Of a stretch of 64,000 nt of DNA, positions 9,056 through 18,451 are shown in pieces. Under the pieces are notes generated by a model. It had not been told where the DNA came from, did not search any database, and was given only the letters and a program-made list of their open reading frames with translations. The stretch's first letter is position 1, and the number at the start of each line of letters is the position of its first letter. The position numbers and the translations under genes are program-made. This DNA comes from Phaseolus vulgaris (lineage: Eukaryota > Streptophyta > Magnoliopsida > Fabales > Fabaceae): assembly GCF_000499845.2 (NCBI RefSeq), contig NC_023753.2, positions 22,413,932 to 22,477,931 on the forward strand. Reading direction: 5' to 3'.

Positions 9056-11341
9056 TCAGTCATCCACGTCCATGGGCACGACCTTCCCGTCGATGACGTG
9101 ATGCAAGGGGTCGCAGTTCGAAAGGTTGATGCTAGGATTCTCGCAGGACGCCTGGGTCAGGGCCTCTTGGAACCCCTCCTCGAAAGTACCCGCCATCTCC
9201 TGGATAAGAGACTTTTTCTCCTTCTCCAGCTCCTCAATGGCGGCATCTCCAGAGGTCACCTGCTTCTCCAGAGCCTCTTTCTCCACGCGAAGCCGGCTAA
9301 CCTCGACCTGTAGTTTGTCGTAGTCAGCTCGGAGAAGGTCCATAGCTTTGGTCTGGGTGGCCATTTCCCCCTCCATCCGCTCCATCTTGGCAGTCTGTTC
9401 GCAGAAACGGTCCTTCAGGTCCTTTTGAGTTTCCGCATCCGCTTTGACCAATTCCTGAAGACCCGTTACCTGTACTTGGAGAGCAACCTCCCGGGTGTAG
9501 AAGCCAGCCTGGAGCTCCAATGCCTCTGCCAGTTGCCTCTCTGTTTCTGCTTTGGACTCTTGTATTTGTTTCAGGGAAGTTTGATAGGCTTCGTTCTGGC
9601 GTCCCAGGGTCCTCATTTCCTCTTCCAGGGTAGTTGCCTTTGTTTCCAAGGCCTGGAGGGTTTGAGCTTGCAAGACCGCGTTTCTGGCCTGGGAGCGCCA
9701 TTCAAGAGCCACCGCCAAGAAGGCCCCCAAGTAGAAAGGCATGCCTTCCCTCCTGTCAGTACCCTCTGGCATAGTCCCACCACTGAAACCCCTCATCAGA
9801 TGCATGATTGGAGGAGGGATGGCGATGAAATCGGGGGCGGCAGCGTCGGGAGCCGGGGAAGCAGTGGTTTCTGGCGGCGGCGGAGGCGGGGCAGACTCGG
9901 CGCCTTCGCCCTTTTCCTCTTGGAGTGTCAGGGGAGGGAGTGAGGTTGCACTCGGAGGGTTGTCCATGAAGGGGTTCCCCCCCTGCGGCGACGTCTCTAC
10001 CAGAAGAGGAACCCGTGCGGATTTTCTTCTTCTGAAGGGTGCCACGCCTTCTGAGTCCTCATCATCTGATAGAATCTCCAAAACCCTTTTTCCCTTGTCA
10101 AGAGGGGTTGGAGCCGGTGACGAGGCTGCAGCTAGGGGAACGGCGACGATAGGCGGAGGAGAGTTGGGAATTGGAAGCGTTTCGGGACCAGGTGGAGATG
10201 ACAGAGGCGGGTTAGAGGGAGCTTCAGCAGTGAGGGGAGGTGGCGGTGACATGGTCGGTGGGGAAACAGGATCGGCAGCAGGGGTGGAGGAGGCGCCCGC
10301 CCTGGCGGCGCGTGCCTCCTTCATTGCCTTTGCCAGCATCATTCTCTTGGAAACACCCATCACCGATCCTACATCAAGACAGGCCAAACAGCAAGGGTTA
10401 GTACTAAAGCAGCTAGGCAGATTCACGATACAAGAAAAGACGTGAAATGCAAGTAACATTGTACGGCGTAAAACGAGCATAATAGTATGGGGAAACAAAC
10501 ACTCGATGGCAGGCTGTTCACAGCAAGAAAGATGAGGGAAGAGTCCCTTACCAAAATAGGTTGTCAGGGCGTGAGCATTGTACTCGCTAGCGACCAGCTT
10601 CAAGGTATCAAAGACGATCCCCAACCCCGCCAAGGCTTTGCTTACCTCCCTATCGGCGGGAGATAGCTCCTCCAGGGTTTTGGCCCTGAACAATTTAGGG
10701 CGCTCCGTCCAGTACAGGGGGAAGCCATCCAAAGCTGTAGGATCGTGCTTGGCGCTGTACACTTTGAAGAATTTCCCTTTCCAGTTTTTATAAGAATTCT
10801 GGAAAAGGGATAGGAGGATCCTGCCTGCGATCCCGGAAAAGCTTACCCAGAAGCTTTTCCCCTGTTTCTTCACCTCAAAGAAATGCAGGAAGATGTCTAC
10901 AGAAGGGGGAATGCCCAGGTATCCACAAAGAATTTGAAAGCCCCTCACGAATGCCCAGCTGTTGGGATGAAGCTGGGCGGGGGCAGTGTTGATTTCAGTA
11001 AGAAGCTCTCGTTCGAAGGGAGTGAACGGGAGACGCACTCCTACGCGCTTGAACACGGTCTGGTACATGAAGAAAAAGGGTTTCCCCTTTCTAGGTCTGT
11101 CGTCCAAACAAACAGGTTCCCCAGGCCTGCCGGGATGGACGGAAATGTGGGGGTCGTGGGTGCGGCAGAAGGCGTTAAAATTGTACAAATGAGGATCCCC
11201 CCGGTGAGCTTCCAGGTCCTGGAAGGAAGTCAGGCTGGTGCACTCACTCAGGAGCTCGTCGGGGGCCCAGGGGTAGAAGGCTTTGTAGTTGGACTCGGGG
11301 GTCGTGGGAGAAGGATCAGGCTCCGCGTTCGTGCGCGTCAT
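9056..11341 (-). CDS. Large antisense gene of the Tat element, with coiled coil
   Basis: ATG is at 11,341-11,339 and the frame of 761 residues ends at 9,056. Residues about 20-260 match the short antisense gene and the plant putative gypsy-type transposon family (PF04195-like): FERELLTEIN, PNSWAFV, SVDIFLHFFEVK, ALDGFPLYW. A GTAAGG donor at 10,551 and a GATGTAG acceptor ending 10,369 suggest a 183-bp intron; its length is a multiple of three and it has no stop, so retained and spliced forms both stay open (761 or 700 residues). A Pro/Ser/Ala-rich segment follows, with a basic RRRKSAR patch that could be a nuclear signal. A long Glu/Lys/Leu-rich heptad coiled coil (about residues 550-730) ends the protein. 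Function is unknown. Oligomerisation is an inference from the coiled coil. Confidence 0.82.
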   Translation of the reverse strand: MTRTNAEPDPSPTTPESNYKAFYPWAPDELLSECTSLTSFQDLEAHRGDPHLYNFNAFCRTHDPHISVHPGRPGEPVCLDDRPRKGKPFFFMYQTVFKRVGVRLPFTPFERELLTEINTAPAQLHPNSWAFVRGFQILCGYLGIPPSVDIFLHFFEVKKQGKSFWVSFSGIAGRILLSLFQNSYKNWKGKFFKVYSAKHDPTALDGFPLYWTERPKLFRAKTLEELSPADREVSKALAGLGIVFDTLKLVASEYNAHALTTYFGKGLFPHLSCCEQPAIECLFPHTIMLVLRRTMLLAFHVFSCIVNLPSCFSTNPCCLACLDVGSVMGVSKRMMLAKAMKEARAARAGASSTPAADPVSPPTMSPPPPLTAEAPSNPPLSSPPGPETLPIPNSPPPIVAVPLAAASSPAPTPLDKGKRVLEILSDDEDSEGVAPFRRRKSARVPLLVETSPQGGNPFMDNPPSATSLPPLTLQEEKGEGAESAPPPPPPETTASPAPDAAAPDFIAIPPPIMHLMRGFSGGTMPEGTDRREGMPFYLGAFLAVALEWRSQARNAVLQAQTLQALETKATTLEEEMRTLGRQNEAYQTSLKQIQESKAETERQLAEALELQAGFYTREVALQVQVTGLQELVKADAETQKDLKDRFCEQTAKMERMEGEMATQTKAMDLLRADYDKLQVEVSRLRVEKEALEKQVTSGDAAIEELEKEKKSLIQEMAGTFEEGFQEALTQASCENPSINLSNCDPLHHVIDGKVVPMDVDD
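10369..10551 (-). other. Predicted 183-bp in-frame intron in the large antisense gene
   Basis: The donor reads TTTTG|GTAAGGGA on the minus strand and the acceptor ends GATGTAG|GATCGG. The sequence translated from it (Cys/Phe/Leu-rich) has no counterpart in the short paralogue, while flanking exons do. Phase 1, as in the short gene. Confidence 0.65.
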
Positions 11342-12027
11342 GGTGAAAATAGATAGCTGGAGAAAGAAGAGAAGAAAAAGGGTTTAGCAAGTTTCGCCAT
11401 GGCAAGAAGGGGAAAGAACCCCAGGAAGCGTCACCCACGCGAGAAAAATCAGAGGAGGAAGCAGAAGCGGAGGAATGCAGTAATAACGAGAATAACAACA
11501 GTCCCAGGCAGTTCAATGGATCCTATAATGCGATGAAAGGGAAGAGTCGCGAATGCTCGAGATCGTACCTTTGTTGTTGGAGTGGAGGCAGTAGACGAGC
11601 GCAGCAAGGAGAGAATCGCGATTGCAGAAGAGATTGTGAAGGCGATGAACAGTGTGGAGTTGCAGAGCGGATGAATGTAACAGTAGGGTAAGCGCGGGGT
11701 TTGGAGTAACTTAAACGTTACATCTCGCAACTCGAGAGGCGCTAACCTAAGGCCGTGGGATCGCGCCACGCGTCAGAGGATCAATTACCCAAGGGAAGCA
11801 CAAAGGTCGCTGGAGGATGGCCGCGCGATGGGCCACGTGGCGCGCGATCAAGGGTAGCCCAAAAGGTATTATCATCCTCATTTCAGGGGATGTCCAATCA
11901 GTCATTAAGAATGCCCCTGTGGTTCAGAAAATGTCACGTTAGTAATTCGAAAAATTGCTGAGTCAGCAGAGAATGACACGTCACCAGGAGGGCACGTGGA
12001 CAGCGTAGGCGAGGCTTCAGTCTTTAC
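11342..12027. other. Non-coding interval between the large antisense gene and the PPT
   Basis: No convincing coding sequence. It would contain the promoter and 5' UTR of the antisense gene. GC content falls between 11,450 and 11,760, where several short AT-rich stretches occur, but no single TATA box stands out. Confidence 0.5.
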
Positions 12028-12063
12028 GCTGAAGACAAGTCTTCAGCTTAAGACTTGGGGGCT
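12028..12063 (+). other. Perfect 9-bp-arm palindrome followed by polypurine tract
   Basis: gctgaagac-aa-gtcttcagc at 12,028-12,047 is a perfect inverted repeat. It is followed by cttaagacttggggg (12,048-12,062), the PPT-like tract expected just upstream of a 3' LTR in this lineage, where plus-strand priming would occur. Confidence 0.65.
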
Positions 12064-12065
12064 TG

Positions 12066-13249
12066 TGTACCGTCCCGTACCCGGGCGTTGACTAGGTCAA
12101 AGTCAAAGTCAACGCGAGGCGTCGCCTAGGTGAAGGCGTCGCCTCGCTGGAGAGACGCCAAGAGGAAGCGTCGCCAAGGCAGGGCGTCGCCCAACCAAGG
12201 TGTCGCCAGATCAAACAGCGCTAAAGTAAGGCAATCGCGGTGTGGTTCCCCGATACCCATGGGTAGGAAAGACCATGGAGGGAGCGACGCCGTGGGAAGG
12301 CCTCAGGTCCCAATAGCACGGGGCAGTAGTAAAGAGAAGGAAAAGGTGGCTTCAAGGCCATAGTAATAGTACCAGTGAAGGGCAGCCTGACTCGTGAAGT
12401 GCTCCTGCCGCCCCAGAGACGCCTGTGGGGCAGATACGACTCAAGAGGAAAGTCACGCCCAGGGCAACCGGGTGCAGAGTACAAAAGGAAGGCAGATACG
12501 CTCTCAAAGTAAGTGACTAGATACTTGGGGGCATGAGTTGGCACCCAAAAGGTCACCCCTAGCGTAGTAGCACTCCCAGCAGGAGGACTCACACGTAGAA
12601 ACGTCCCCAGGTGGGCAGGAGCGCCCCCGGATGGGGTCATGGCGTTGTGAGGCCCTCCACGTGTACGACAGCCATGCCAGAATAGAAACACCTTTCAGTC
12701 AGGTGCCAGGTAATTAAAAGTCATTCAATACAGTTTCCCTTTTTAGCATTCAGGTACTATAATGGCTCCCGAGCGTTTCAACGTCTTAAATGCGCTACGT
12801 TTTCTAATTAAGCGCTTTAATGAGCGCGTTACGTTTGTGATTAAAAGCGCTTTAAGACGCTTTAAATGCTTGGGTAGTTTAAATAGCGCGGAGAATGTTG
12901 GAAAAAGGGTTGGAACTTTCGGCAAATTTACCAGAGAACTCTCTAGTTGCTTGCTCGTGCTTCAAGGTTACGTACAAGTGACTGGGGAATATTTTTGCCT
13001 GAAGGAGACAACACACACATATACACAGTTCTTTTACCACCTTCAGAGTGCCATACGCGGTGCTCAGACACGTAGGTGGACAGTTTTTGGTGTTTCTTGC
13101 TGGCTGACTTGAGCGTCGGAGTGCACACGGCCGCTAGGGCGCCTTTTTGTCCTCTTTTTTGCAGGAATCCACGGGCAACCAGTGGGAAGGAGTCCCTAGC
13201 TGACAGTTGAGGTCGCGCACGAAGACGTCCCGGTCAACCGGACGGAACA
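12066..13249 (+). repeat. 3' LTR of the Tat-type element
   Basis: About 1,184 bp, TGTACC...GGAACA (the start could also be 12,064). The U3 part holds five ggcgtcgcc-like motifs, a hairpin of the 77-bp array type (about 12,245-12,285) and a CpG-rich stretch. The last 650 bp equal bases 1-650. Flanked on the right by copia gag sequence on the minus strand. Confidence 0.92.
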
Positions 13250-14456
13250 AGTTTCTTTGAAAGCCTCAAGAAGCTGACTATAGTTTTCAACATTAATGGA
13301 AGAATTGAACTTACAGTATTTGATTCATGTTCTTCCTTAGCCTTTAGACACATATTAACTTCTGCATCTTCTGAGGAGGAGCTAGAGGATGACACATCAT
13401 TGTCTTACCAAGCTATGTATGCCTTCTTGGCTTTGCCTCTTTTCTCACTTTTCTTGATTTCTGCTTTCTCCTTGTTCTCACTGTTGGGGAAATCTGCTTT
13501 GATGTGTCCCTGCTCACCACAGCTAAAACATGTATACTTGTTAGTGTTAAAATCATTTGACTTCTTGCTACTGTATCTATTAGAAGAGTGATTCTTGTTG
13601 TTGTTCTTCTTCGAGAATCTACTAAATTTCTTGGATAGCAAACTAAAGGTATCTTCATCACTATCATCATTTGTCTCTTGACACCTCCTATGGGCAGCAG
13701 TCTTTAGAGCAATGCTTCTAATCTGTTTGTCTTCATTTTCTTGAACAAACAATTTGTTTATCTCCAACTCATGCTCTCTAAGCTTCCCAAACAATGAAGT
13801 TGTTGTCGTGGAAGACAAATCTATGGATTCTTAGATTTTTGTGACCTTTGGTTGCCATGTTCTGTCAAGACATTTGAGGATCTTGATATTGAGTTCCTAT
13901 TTCTCAAAAGTCTTTCCTAGGCTTATGAGATGATTGACAATATAAGAGAATCTTTTCTGCACTTCAGAGATTATTTCTCCCTTCTGCATTCTCAACATTT
14001 CATACTCTTGAATGAGAGCATGCTTCCTTGCCCTCTTCACATCGTTTGTCCCTTCATAAGTGACTTCAAGGATGTCCCACATCTCCTTTGTAGATTCACA
14101 CTGTGATACCCTGAAAAACTCATCACAACTTAATGTAGAGGTTATTATATTTTTCGCAATCTAGTGAAACTTAGCTTTCTTGCTATCAGCCTGATAGCCT
14201 CAGTCTATTCAGAACAAAGTTTTACAAAAAAAAACACATTTTTTTCTGTTTTTGGAATAAAAGAACCATTTTCAATAGCCTCCCAAATCCCTTTATCTGT
14301 TGATTGTACAAAAAATTTCATTCTTATCTTTTAGAATTGATAGTTTAAACCACAAAATAGAGGTGGTCTATTTATAGAAGCACCTTCCCCAAAAGGTAAT
14401 TTGTCAGCTATGGAAAAAGAATTTGAATCGAAACTTGAGTAACTTTCAAGAACCTA
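13250..14456 (-). pseudogene. gag remnant of the outer minus-strand copia (Sirevirus-like)
   Basis: Reading leftward from the PBS, broken frames encode copia-type gag (UBN2 family). A segment at 14,082-13,897 holds MWDILEVTYEGTNDVK. A segment at 13,818-13,405 holds a Ser/Lys/Asn-rich stretch and a zinc knuckle CFSCGEQGH with Phe in place of the fourth ligand. The region has several stops and is cut by the right LTR of the Tat element at 13,249; the rest of this copia must lie left of the window if it survives. Gag would form the particle shell around the RNA. Identification is by the UBN2 and knuckle motifs and by the PBS and LTR that follow in the right order. Confidence 0.85.
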
Positions 14457-14470
14457 GCTCTTGATGCCAA
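14457..14470 (-). other. PBS of the outer copia
   Basis: On the minus strand ttggcatcaagagc follows the LTR end with one base between. It is identical to the PBS of the nested plus-strand copia at 16,642-16,655. It resembles the initiator tRNA-Met PBS (tggtatcagagc) of copia elements. Confidence 0.8.
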
Positions 14471-14471
14471 T

Positions 14472-15476
14472 TGTTAGAATTATTGAAAGATTTTCGCAAA
14501 TTCTGAGCAAGAATGAATATTAATGCAGAATCACAGAAGAAGCAATCAGATAAGCCAATCAACAAAACTGTTTTAATTTTATTCCAGAAAATCAATCGAT
14601 TGTTTATACGAATCAATCGATTGTTTTTATCATTACTTTGAAAAATCATAGAACAAACAGTTTTAAAAGCAGTGAGAGATAGAGAGATTGAACGCACAAG
14701 GATTATACTGATTCACTCTTAACCTGAGCTACATCCAGTCCCCAGAAACCCCTAGGTATTTCACTAAGCAATCAAATAGATATTACACAACACAAGCAGC
14801 AAAGAGGTGATCTTGAACCCTCCAAGAACACTCACCCTCTTTGAAACACCACCATTACAGGTTAGAACACCCTCTGACTGTAGACACCAGTTTCTCACAC
14901 TTTTACAAAATGAATTAAAGAACAACAAAGAATAGAAGGATCACACCTTATACAAAAATGAATACAGCAGAATCTACTCAACTCTTAAGTAATACAAAGC
15001 TCTTTGATCTCTTTGATCTTTTGTCATCTGATCTCTCTCTCAAATTAAAGATTCAAAAACCAGTTATGTAGCATTAAAAATAGTCATTTTAGACTTTCAA
15101 TCAGGGACCAAAAAAAATTTGAAATAAGCAAAGACATATTTAACAAATTTAACCAATTTTGTTATGTTCTCAAAAAATCAATCGATTGAAAGTGCGAATC
15201 AATCTATTGAAATGGCTTTGACTGTCAGGTCAGCTAATTTCAACCTTTTCAAATCCTTTCCAAAACTACCAAGTGTAAAATAACCGATTGAAATGACAAA
15301 TCAACAGGTTGTTTTTCACTTGCTTAGAAAAACACTTTTTCTTTTAAAGAACATGATTGATTTAGTTTTAAATCAAGCTAAAAGTGGATTGACAAATTCT
15401 AATCTACCTAGACCCCATGCCCACAAGCAACAACCTAGTCTTCAAGCAAACTTCATAGATTTGGAGACATCAAAGT
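14472..15476 (-). repeat. 5' LTR of the outer minus-strand copia, main part
   Basis: The LTR starts (minus strand TGTTGAACTTGAAGC) at 23,129, is interrupted after 13 bp by the nested copia and target duplicate, and resumes here, ending ...TAACA at 14,472. Total about 1,018 bp. It contains three paired near-palindromes at 21-bp spacing (14,591/14,612; 15,177/15,198; 15,282/15,303). The small remaining piece is 23,117-23,129. Confidence 0.88.
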
Positions 15477-16640
15477 TGTTGAACCAAGTGGTGTTCAAGC
15501 TTTGAAGAATCCAAAACCCTTTGAAGGATGTTGAAGGGTTGTGCTTGTTGTTGTTGAGTTGTCTTAGATAGGATCTGGGGTAGTTTGAGTTTTGTAATTA
15601 ATCCTTGATCGAATCCAAAGCATAGGCATTCTCAATCTTTTTAATAGAAAAGTGTTTTTCAAACTAAGTGAAAAACAACCGATTGTTTTGTCGAAACAAC
15701 CGATTATTTTATACTTAGGTGCTTTTAGAAAAGATTGAAAACTGTTTTTCAAATGGTTGAGCTGTTAAAACCAAAACAATCGATTGATTCGAGGAAACAA
15801 CCGATTGTTTGTTTTGGTACCATAACAGAAAAGTGTTTTTTGTTTTTGATTGAGCTTTAAATGTTTTAATTGATTACGCTACAATCTTTAATGCTTTGAC
15901 CAATCCTTTAAATGCAATGAATAAGTTTGTTAAGATTTGATAACAAACAACATCTTTGAATATATATATATAGAGAAAAACATATTTGAGTAATAACAAT
16001 TAACACAAGTTTCTGAGTTTTTAAAAGAGTTGAGATTGCTTAGAGATTGAGATTGATCAAAGTGTGTGAGATAGGATTTCTGCTTGTATTGATTTCATAT
16101 TTGCTTCTGTAACAAGTGTAATCCTTGTATTTGTTGAACAAGAATCTTTGTGTGTTTGCTGAGAAGTGTTGTGTGTTCTTGAGGGGATCAAGATCAGCAT
16201 TCTTAGTGTTGGTGTGTTGGCCAAGAGAAGTGTGTGTCTTGAGGGGATCAAGGTCACTTTCTTGGTTGTGTTGTAAGTGATCTAGGTTTGATTGCTTAGT
16301 GGTGTTCCTCAGTGGTTTCTGAGAAGACTGGACGTAGCTCTGGATTTAGAGTGAACCAGTATAAATCTCTGTGTGCATTTTCTCTATCCCTTAACTCTTT
16401 AAATTCAGTTTTGATATTTTTAAACTAGTATAAACAACCGATTGTTTCTGCGAAACAACCAATTGTTTTGTTGGTGCTGTGCTTTTAGCTTTGTGTTTTG
16501 AAAAACTGATTTCTTTATCAAGATATTCTCGAAGTAATTTCATTCAAGGCTTAAAATTTTTTGAAATCCCTCTTTAAACCATTCACCCCCCCCCCCCTCC
16601 CCCCCTCCCCCCCTCTAGTTTAAAGCCATATATTATAACA
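15477..16640 (+). repeat. 5' LTR of nested copia
   Basis: 1,164 bp, TGTTGAACC...TATAACA. It holds ACCGATTG dyads at 15,674/15,695, 15,775/15,796 and 16,433/16,454 (each 21 bp apart), a TATA-like run at 15,961-15,973 and a long C/T tract (16,585-16,616) near its end. Confidence 0.93.
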
Positions 16641-16641
16641 A

Positions 16642-16655
16642 TTGGCATCAAGAGC
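16642..16655 (+). other. PBS of nested copia
   Basis: ttggcatcaagagc, one base after the LTR; a divergent form of the initiator-Met tRNA site typical of copia elements. Confidence 0.8.
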
Positions 16656-16678
16656 TTGGTTCTTGAAAGTTAGTCAAG

Positions 16679-17536
16679 TTGATCCAAAAAAAAAAATATT
16701 GGGAAGGTGCTTCAATCTACAAACCACCTTTATTCTGTGGATTGAATTACAAATATTGGGAAGCCAGAATGAAAATCTTTGTGGAATCTATTGATCAAGG
16801 AATTTGGGATTCAATTGAGAATGGTCCTTACATTCCAAAGTTTAAAAAGAATGGTTCTTTCATTACAAAACCTTTATCTCAATGGACAAATGATGAATGT
16901 AAAATGGCCAAGCTTTATTGTACTACTCAAAACATAATAGCTTCTGCACTAGATACTAATGAGTTTTTCAGGATATCAAAATGCAAAACTTCTAAAGCGA
17001 TGTGGGACACACTCAAGGATGCTCATGGAAACAATGAACCAAAGGAGGCAAAGTCAAAGAGTCAAGTAAGAAGGAAAAGAAGGCAAAACAAGAAAAGTCT
17101 CAATCTCTACTTCATGGCCATAAAGGAGGATGACTCAAGTAGTGTAAGTTCATCTAACTCCTCAAACTCTGAAAATTATGGTCAATTACTTCAAGCCTTT
17201 CAAGAAACGCATGAAGAAGCCAACCGATTGGCCCTCTTGAACAATCGGTTAAAAGAAAAGAATAGCTGGCTTGAAAACAGTGTAAGATCACTGGAAGAGG
17301 AATTAGAAAATTTAAAAGCAGATTTTGAAAACCTTGAAATCATCTATAGAAACTCCTCTTGCAAGTGTAATACTCTTGTTTGTGAAAATTGCGAAAATCT
17401 TGAAAATAAGGTTCACTATCTTGTTAAAACTGTGGATAAGCTTTCTAAAGGTCAATCCAACTTTGAGAGTGTCTTAGCATCTCAAAACTGTGTTTTTGGA
17501 AAAGCTGGATTGGGTTTTAATCCACAAAACAAATAA
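16679..17536 (+). pseudogene. gag of nested copia, internally deleted
   Basis: Open for 285 codons from a TTG at 16,679; the first ATG is at 16,769. N-terminal blocks GASIYKPPLFCGLNYKYW, MKIFVESID and SKAMWDTLKDAHG are copia/Sirevirus gag (DUF4219/UBN2-type). After DAHG (about 17,030) the sequence jumps to a Lys/Ser-rich linker, so the remaining UBN2 part appears deleted. A coiled coil (about residues 180-240: NRLKEKNSWLENSVRSLEEE) follows. The frame stops at TAA 17,534. The same frame goes on past this stop to a knuckle-like CFYCMKRGHSVRVS (about 17,615), in which Ser replaces the last Cys. Gag would package element RNA. Confidence 0.85.
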
Positions 17537-18451
17537 GATAGATTTTCAAAATCATTTTCGAAAATGCCAGAAAAACAATCGATTGGACCATCGAAACAAC
17601 CGATTGTTACATGCTTCTATTGCATGAAAAGAGGTCATTCTGTGAGGGTCAGTAAAATTTGAAAATCTGTTGTTCCTAGTGGCTTTATGAAGTGGATTCC
17701 TAAGTGCAATAAAGATTCAATTGATGAATATAAACAAAATGGACCCACATTCATAAGGGGACCAAATCTTTGTACTTGAAAATCTTTTTTGTAGGAAATC
17801 TTGGAGGAGAGCAAGCAACAATGGTACTTGGACAGTGGATGCTCCAAGCACATGACAGGGGACAAATCAAAGTTCCTGAGCATCTCCTTTAAGCAAGAAG
17901 GGCATGTCACCTATGGGGACAATAATAAAGGAAGGATTCTTGGGAGAGGATCCATAGGAGACAAAGACATCTTGGTCATCCATTATGTGCTCTATGTAAA
18001 AGGTCTAAAGCATAATCTGTTGAGCATTAGCCAACTATGTGACAAGGGATATCAAGTGATGTTCAAGTCGAACACATGTGAAATCTGTCTACCCAACACA
18101 AAAGAGGTAATGTTGGTAGGTAAGAGAGTAAATAATGTGTATCTTCTATATATCTCTTCACCATGTTCAATTGGATGTCTTCTATCCAAGCAAGATGAAT
18201 CCTGGCTTTGGCATAGAAGAATTGCTCATATTCACATGAATCACTTGAACAAGCTAATTTCAAGGGATCTTGTGATTGGGCTACCAAAGCTCAAGTTTGA
18301 GAGGGATCACATTTGTGAAGCGTGCCAAAAAGGGAAACGAGTGAAAAGTTCTTTTAAAATCAAAAATGTTGTTTCTTCTTTAAAACCCCTTGAACTTCTT
18401 CACATGGATCTCTTTGGACCCTCAAGAACTATGAGTCTTGGTGGAAATTAG
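17537..18451 (+). pseudogene. Protease and integrase N-terminus of nested copia, with stops
   Basis: Same frame as gag, interrupted by TGA near 17,657, TGA near 17,777 and a TAG near 17,792. The copia aspartic protease motif LDSGCSKHMTGD is at about 17,827-17,862. The GAG-pre-integrase HHCC region follows: WHRRIAHIHMNHL and CEACQKGK (about 18,210-18,340), then LLHMDLFGP with the first catalytic Asp of integrase. The frame ends with TAG at 18,449-18,451, where a sense codon precedes YALVIVDDFSRFTW in the same frame. Role: polyprotein cleavage and integration. Confidence 0.88.

Larger units (their letters stand above)
1..13249 (+). mobile_element. Tat-type Ty3/gypsy LTR retrotransposon, 5' end cut by window edge
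   Basis: The order seen is partial 5' LTR, PBS, gag-protease-RT-RNase H-second RNase H-integrase, a 5.9-kb region with two antisense genes and repeats, PPT, 3' LTR. The second, plant/archaeal-type RNase H and antisense genes behind integrase are recognised marks of the Tat lineage. Bases 1-650 match 12,600-13,249 with 4 differences by eye (47, 48, 426, 606), all transitions, so the insertion is recent. Pol carries a frameshift near 3,227 and a TGA at 5,311. The element lies inside a minus-strand copia gag. The 5-bp target duplicate cannot be checked because the left flank is outside the window; the right flank begins agttt. Confidence 0.93.

Noticed and set aside
9425..10445. Plus-strand frames of 172 and 234 codons
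   Set aside because: Complement of the GC-rich, low-complexity part of the large antisense gene; Gly/Ala-rich shadow without motifs.
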